Positions 61,036-64,000 of a DNA stretch of 64,000 nt are shown here, one piece after another. The notes below the pieces were generated by a model. That model saw only the letters and a program-made list of their open reading frames with translations, did not search any database and was not told the origin of the DNA. The translations under genes and the position numbers were made by a program. The stretch's first letter is position 1, and every line of letters starts with the position of its first letter. Origin of the DNA: Perilla frutescens (lineage: Eukaryota; Streptophyta; Magnoliopsida; Lamiales; Lamiaceae); contig BRKX01000002.1 in NCBI GenBank assembly GCA_026008535.1, forward strand, positions 84,501 through 148,500, read 5' to 3'.

Positions 61036-61386
61036 CCAACCGAGTCAAAAGTTATGACCTCCGGACGAAACTCTGCCAAAACTTAGCGAGACCCCCGATC
61101 AACTCAGCGTTAGGGCGTTCAAGGTATGGCAAACTAAAATTAAATACAATCACATTCATTCACTATCATATAACTCGACATTTTTGTAATAAATATTCAA
61201 ATTGTATTATACACTCAGTATAATATCACCGTGCTATGACGTATCGGCTCGAGTGAAATAACCTGCATTAAAGCAACGGCATAAAATACGAACATACCAT
61301 CATAATTAATATTCAAACAATATTAATTCAACATCATTTTCCAAAATTATAATTTATAATTTAGCAAAAGGGGTCGGGGTATCACA

Positions 61387-61391
61387 ATTGG
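61387..61391 (+). other. Target-site duplication (right copy) of the solo LTR
   Basis: ATTGG, identical to 56974-56978. Sequence right of it continues the region interrupted at 56978. Confidence 0.8.
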
Positions 61392-62690
61392 AGATGGAAT
61401 GAAAAATCTACTATATTTTAGTGATAGTATTGCTGTATTATATGAAAAACTATTGGAAATGGCCTTAAGATAAGGTATAATTGAGGATGGACAAAAAAAG
61501 AATACGAAAATACAAATATGGAACTAGTGTAGTATCATTTATCAATAAAGATTTACTACAAAAAGGTACGCATTTATGTTGTCCTTTTTATATGTAAAAT
61601 ACATACATTTTTGTGCAAATTGCAATTTAACATTGCGATTACAACACAATTTTATAATTCAAAATCGACGCAATTTTGCAATAACAAAACCACATTTCAT
61701 ATGATTCTTTACTGTGTTAATGAAATTTAAATCATAATAATGTTCTATATGTGCAAAATTGCAACATTTCATGCAATATATCAGCTTTCCATTTGTCTAA
61801 AAAATTTGGAATTGTCTATTTTGAAACAAATTATAAAATTGTGTTGTAATTGTAACATTTCAAAGTTCGTATCAAAATTGTAAATATTGTCAGAGTTAAT
61901 GTATATATTTTTCATAATTAACCTTTATAATAACTCAAAAATTGTAGTTGAGTTTTTTGTCAAAAAAATCACCAACTTTGAAAGAATTTACAATTTAGAT
62001 AAGATTTTTAAAATATTGCAATAATAATCCAACCTTTTGATTTATGGCCAAATAAATATACCAAAAAATCATTGTTTTTCTAGAATATTTCTTCATAAGA
62101 TATTCTTTTTTAATGGATTTATCTAAACCGATATAAATTTTTTCCTTGTTGAAATCTTCAAGTGTTCTAATATTACATTTTTTCAATTTCTGCAAATCTG
62201 CTTAAGAATTTAGAAATTTGATTCAATCATGGGAGATGCTCAGTCTTTTTTATGAAGGCCCGTCGTTACTAATTTTCGGGATTATATGTTCATATTAATT
62301 AATTAGTGGCTAAACATCCAGTCAACATATATCTACTCACTTATCACCACAGTATAAATTTTGAAAGCATTGACAAAAATAATTAACCATAAATCAATCA
62401 TTATAACAATAACATGCTAGCAACCCCCAAAAATTTGTGTTACGTTGTATTCGCCCATATGGCTATATAACAATAGCATGCTAACAACCGTCATTTTACA
62501 TAGTTTAGAGATTACTTTGGACCAAAATAATTTTAGGTGCTTACATTAGATTTTTGAAACGCCAAGTCTCCTGTGCATCAGATGCATGGATCGACCCATG
62601 AGACGGACTCGCTCCGATCCAGGCCGACCCGCATTTGACCCGCGCAAAAAAAAATAAAAACTCGCCACCCATAGTACCAATTCGAACACT
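61392..62690. other. AT-rich intergenic DNA without a recognisable gene
   Basis: Stops are dense in all frames, and the longest open stretch (minus strand, 61995-62195) has a lysine/isoleucine-rich composition typical of AT-rich non-coding DNA. A 22-bp inverted repeat is annotated separately. Around 62,585-62,645 a GC-richer patch (CATGAGACGGACTC, CCGATCCAGGCCGACCC) stands out, but I cannot assign it to a known element. Confidence 0.7.
61638..61850. repeat. Inverted repeat with perfect 22-bp arms (possible foldback or MITE remnant)
   Basis: ATTACAACACAATTTTATAA plus TT at 61638-61659 is the exact reverse complement of 61829-61850, with a 169-bp spacer containing further short palindromes (GCAAAATTGC type). 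Weak complementarity continues outside the arms. No clear target duplication was found, so a MITE is possible but not shown. Confidence 0.6.
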
Positions 62691-62754
62691 AAATAGTACC
62701 AATTCGTGTTTTTTTGTGCTTTTTAGGGTTTTTTTTTTGTTTTTTTTTTTTCTG

Positions 62755-63000
62755 TTTTTTGGGGTGTTTTTAGGGGTTTATTTTATATTTTTGGGGTGTT
62801 TTTAGGGGTTTGTTTTGTATTTTTTAGGGTTTTTTGGGGGGTGTTTTTAGGGATTTATTTTGCTTTTTTAGGGTTTTTCGAGGGTGTTTTTAGGGGTTTA
62901 TTTTCTATTATTTATGGTTTTTTTGAGGGTCTTTTTAGGATTTATTTTGTGTTTTTTATAATTTATTTAGGGGGATTTTTTAGGGATTTATATGTGTTTT
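62755..63000 (+). repeat. G/T-rich minisatellite, unit about 32-45 bp, about five copies
   Basis: The phrase GGGTGTTTTTAGGG returns at about 62761, 62793, 62837, 62881 and, altered, 62925. The + strand has almost no C. Repeated TTTTTAGGGG blocks resemble degenerate plant telomere repeat (TTTAGGG) but are not in its 7-bp register. The 69-codon frame through it is Phe/Gly-rich low-complexity translation, not a gene. Confidence 0.8.
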
Positions 63001-63002
63001 TT

Positions 63003-63092
63003 TAAGAAAAAATAAAATGAAAAATAGAAAAAATGAAAAAGAAAAATAGAAAAGTTAAAAAAAAAGAAACAAAAAAAGAAAAAAAAAGGAAA
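63003..63092 (+). repeat. A-rich purine tract
   Basis: About 90 bases are made almost wholly of A with scattered G, directly after the G/T-rich minisatellite. The pairing of a T/G-rich and an A/G-rich half could allow local folding of a transcript. No gene is implied. Confidence 0.8.
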
Positions 63093-63156
63093 AATGTGGA
63101 CACGTGTCGTACACGCGCCGCGCGTGGGTCAGCGAGGTGCACGGGTCACATCGCAC

Positions 63157-63192
63157 GAGGTCTCACGGGGAGGCTCCTGCACAAGAGACCTC
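63157..63192. repeat. GC-rich hairpin GAGGTCTC-N20-GAGACCTC
   Basis: The perfect 8-base arms are 63157-63164 and 63185-63192. They overlap a second possible pairing (GGGGAGG at 63167 with CCTCCCC at 63189), followed by TTTTT. It lies in a GC-rich island of about 100 bp. A hairpin followed by T's could mimic an RNA polymerase III or intrinsic terminator, but no transcription unit is visible. Confidence 0.5.
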
Positions 63193-63199
63193 CCCTTTT

Positions 63200-64000
63200 T
63201 GAAATAGTGGAAGCCTTTTTTCCGACCTTTTTAGTTGTTCCATAGTACTAGCTTAGATTTTGTTTTTAATTAGCATGTGTAACACATTTTTTTTTTTTTA
63301 ATTCTGGCCACCTACACAGGATTTGAATAATATTTTTGAAAGGGACATCCTTCACCAAATCCAAGTCACTAAGATTTCGGAAAATATTGCAATCTATTCT
63401 CGATGTCGATTTTCACTTTATTGCAAATTAATAAGTAAAGACGTAAGGCATATATGCGGCAACAAGAACAATAAAGAAAAAAGATTTCCTTGCACTCCTC
63501 CCATATCATACATTTCCCATGTCATAATTAAATTTTTTTTCAATTTTTTTTAATATACCCCTTATAATTGGGGTAAAGATGACCCCTAAATAAATTTTTT
63601 AAATTATTCTAAATCGAAATAGATTGAATGTTTAAAAAAATTTGAAATTTTTTTAGAGAAAATATTGGTTTTGCACGGAGCTTATGAATATAAATTAATA
63701 TTATTATAATTATATTTGTAGTGTTGAATTGTATTGGATTATTGTATTTTTTTTTTAAAAAAAATTCATAGTATTGCTATATTTGTAGCTTTTTATGTAA
63801 TATTATATACTCACAAATGGTCTTTGTATTATATTTTAAGGGAACCATACGTGATTTAATTTTAATTGATATTTTTTAATATATGAAGTGTTTAATCTTA
63901 TTTTTGAATTATTTACCACAAATAATGATTATTGAATATTAAATATTAAATAAATAGTTTGTGACACATAATCTGTATGTTTAATATAATTTTTTTAAAG
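63200..64000. other. AT-rich intergenic DNA, nothing recognised
   Basis: This stretch is very AT-rich, with T-runs near 63,288 and 63,750. The open stretch at 63,323-63,553 has no recognisable motif. I see no gene or complete mobile element. Confidence 0.7.

Larger units (their letters stand above)
56979..61386 (-). mobile_element. Solo LTR of Del/Tekay type (Ty3/gypsy), interrupted by a nested element
   Basis: Read on the minus strand it begins at 61386 with TGTGATACCCCGACCCC and ends at 56979 with TTTGGGGCATTATA. Del/Tekay LTRs typically start TGTRATACCCC and end GGGGTGTTACA, so the end has one likely C-to-T change. Removing the nested 2,076-bp element and its 5-bp duplication leaves 2,327 bp, within the family's large LTR sizes. 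Perfect 5-bp duplications (ATTGG) flank it directly with no internal region, so it is a solo LTR left by LTR-LTR recombination. It contains no coding frame. Confidence 0.85.

Noticed and set aside
60819..61223. A 134-codon + strand frame in the GC-rich part of the solo LTR
   Set aside because: It lies in the U3 part of an LTR that reads on the other strand. Low stop density from GC-richness and a direct duplication explain it.
62755..63000. Interstitial telomere repeat
   Set aside because: The G/T-rich units are 32-45 bp and do not hold the TTTAGGG 7-bp register. The likeness is compositional.

Overview
The window is nuclear DNA from a flowering plant, probably a eudicot. The evidence is long AT-rich non-coding stretches, Ty3/gypsy-type LTR retrotransposon debris with plant-style primer-binding and polypurine signals, and a very long head-to-tail satellite array. 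I find no intact host protein gene, rRNA gene, tRNA gene or CRISPR array. The species cannot be named from the sequence.

Layout. (1) 1-2189: the 3' end of a Ty3/gypsy element of Tat/Athila type, namely a 3' UTR with a polypurine tract at about 825-839, followed by an LTR-like segment (about 840-2161) and a degenerate primer-binding-like motif. (2) About 2190-56360: one uninterrupted satellite array with a monomer of about 361 bp, about 150 monomers all in one orientation and no transposon inside. Both edges lie in the window. (3) 56361-56978: the U5-like tail of another, non-identical LTR, which continues after 61391. (4) 56979-61386: a minus-strand solo LTR of Del/Tekay type flanked by a perfect 5-bp target duplication (ATTGG). 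(5) Nested in it, 57601-59676: a 2,076-bp non-autonomous Ty3/gypsy derivative, also minus strand, with two 354-bp LTRs, a tRNA-Tyr-type primer-binding site, decayed gag-like and pol-end remnants and several short internal tandem duplications. (6) 61392-64000: AT-rich intergenic DNA with an inverted repeat, a G/T-rich minisatellite, an A-rich tract and a small GC-rich hairpin.

The array is the most informative part. It is a mosaic of homogenised blocks: a roughly 10-monomer higher-order repeat (HOR, period 3,614 bp) at 5.4-12.4 kb, a recurrent 5-monomer periodicity (about 1,805 bp) at 14.4-22.9 kb, and a 39-monomer core at 29.67-43.74 kb that reads as consecutive HOR units of 13, 8, 5 and 13 monomers. 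The 8- and 5-monomer units look like deletion derivatives of the 13-monomer unit made by recombination inside monomers. The last 8.7 kb (47.7-56.4 kb) is a more diverged subfamily with several truncated monomers. Within each monomer a palindrome-rich segment stays nearly constant even in the diverged subfamily, while one segment of about 45 bp varies freely.

Nothing here acts as a gene pathway. The region is a satellite domain bordered by retrotransposon debris; whether it is centromeric, pericentromeric or subtelomeric cannot be decided from sequence alone.
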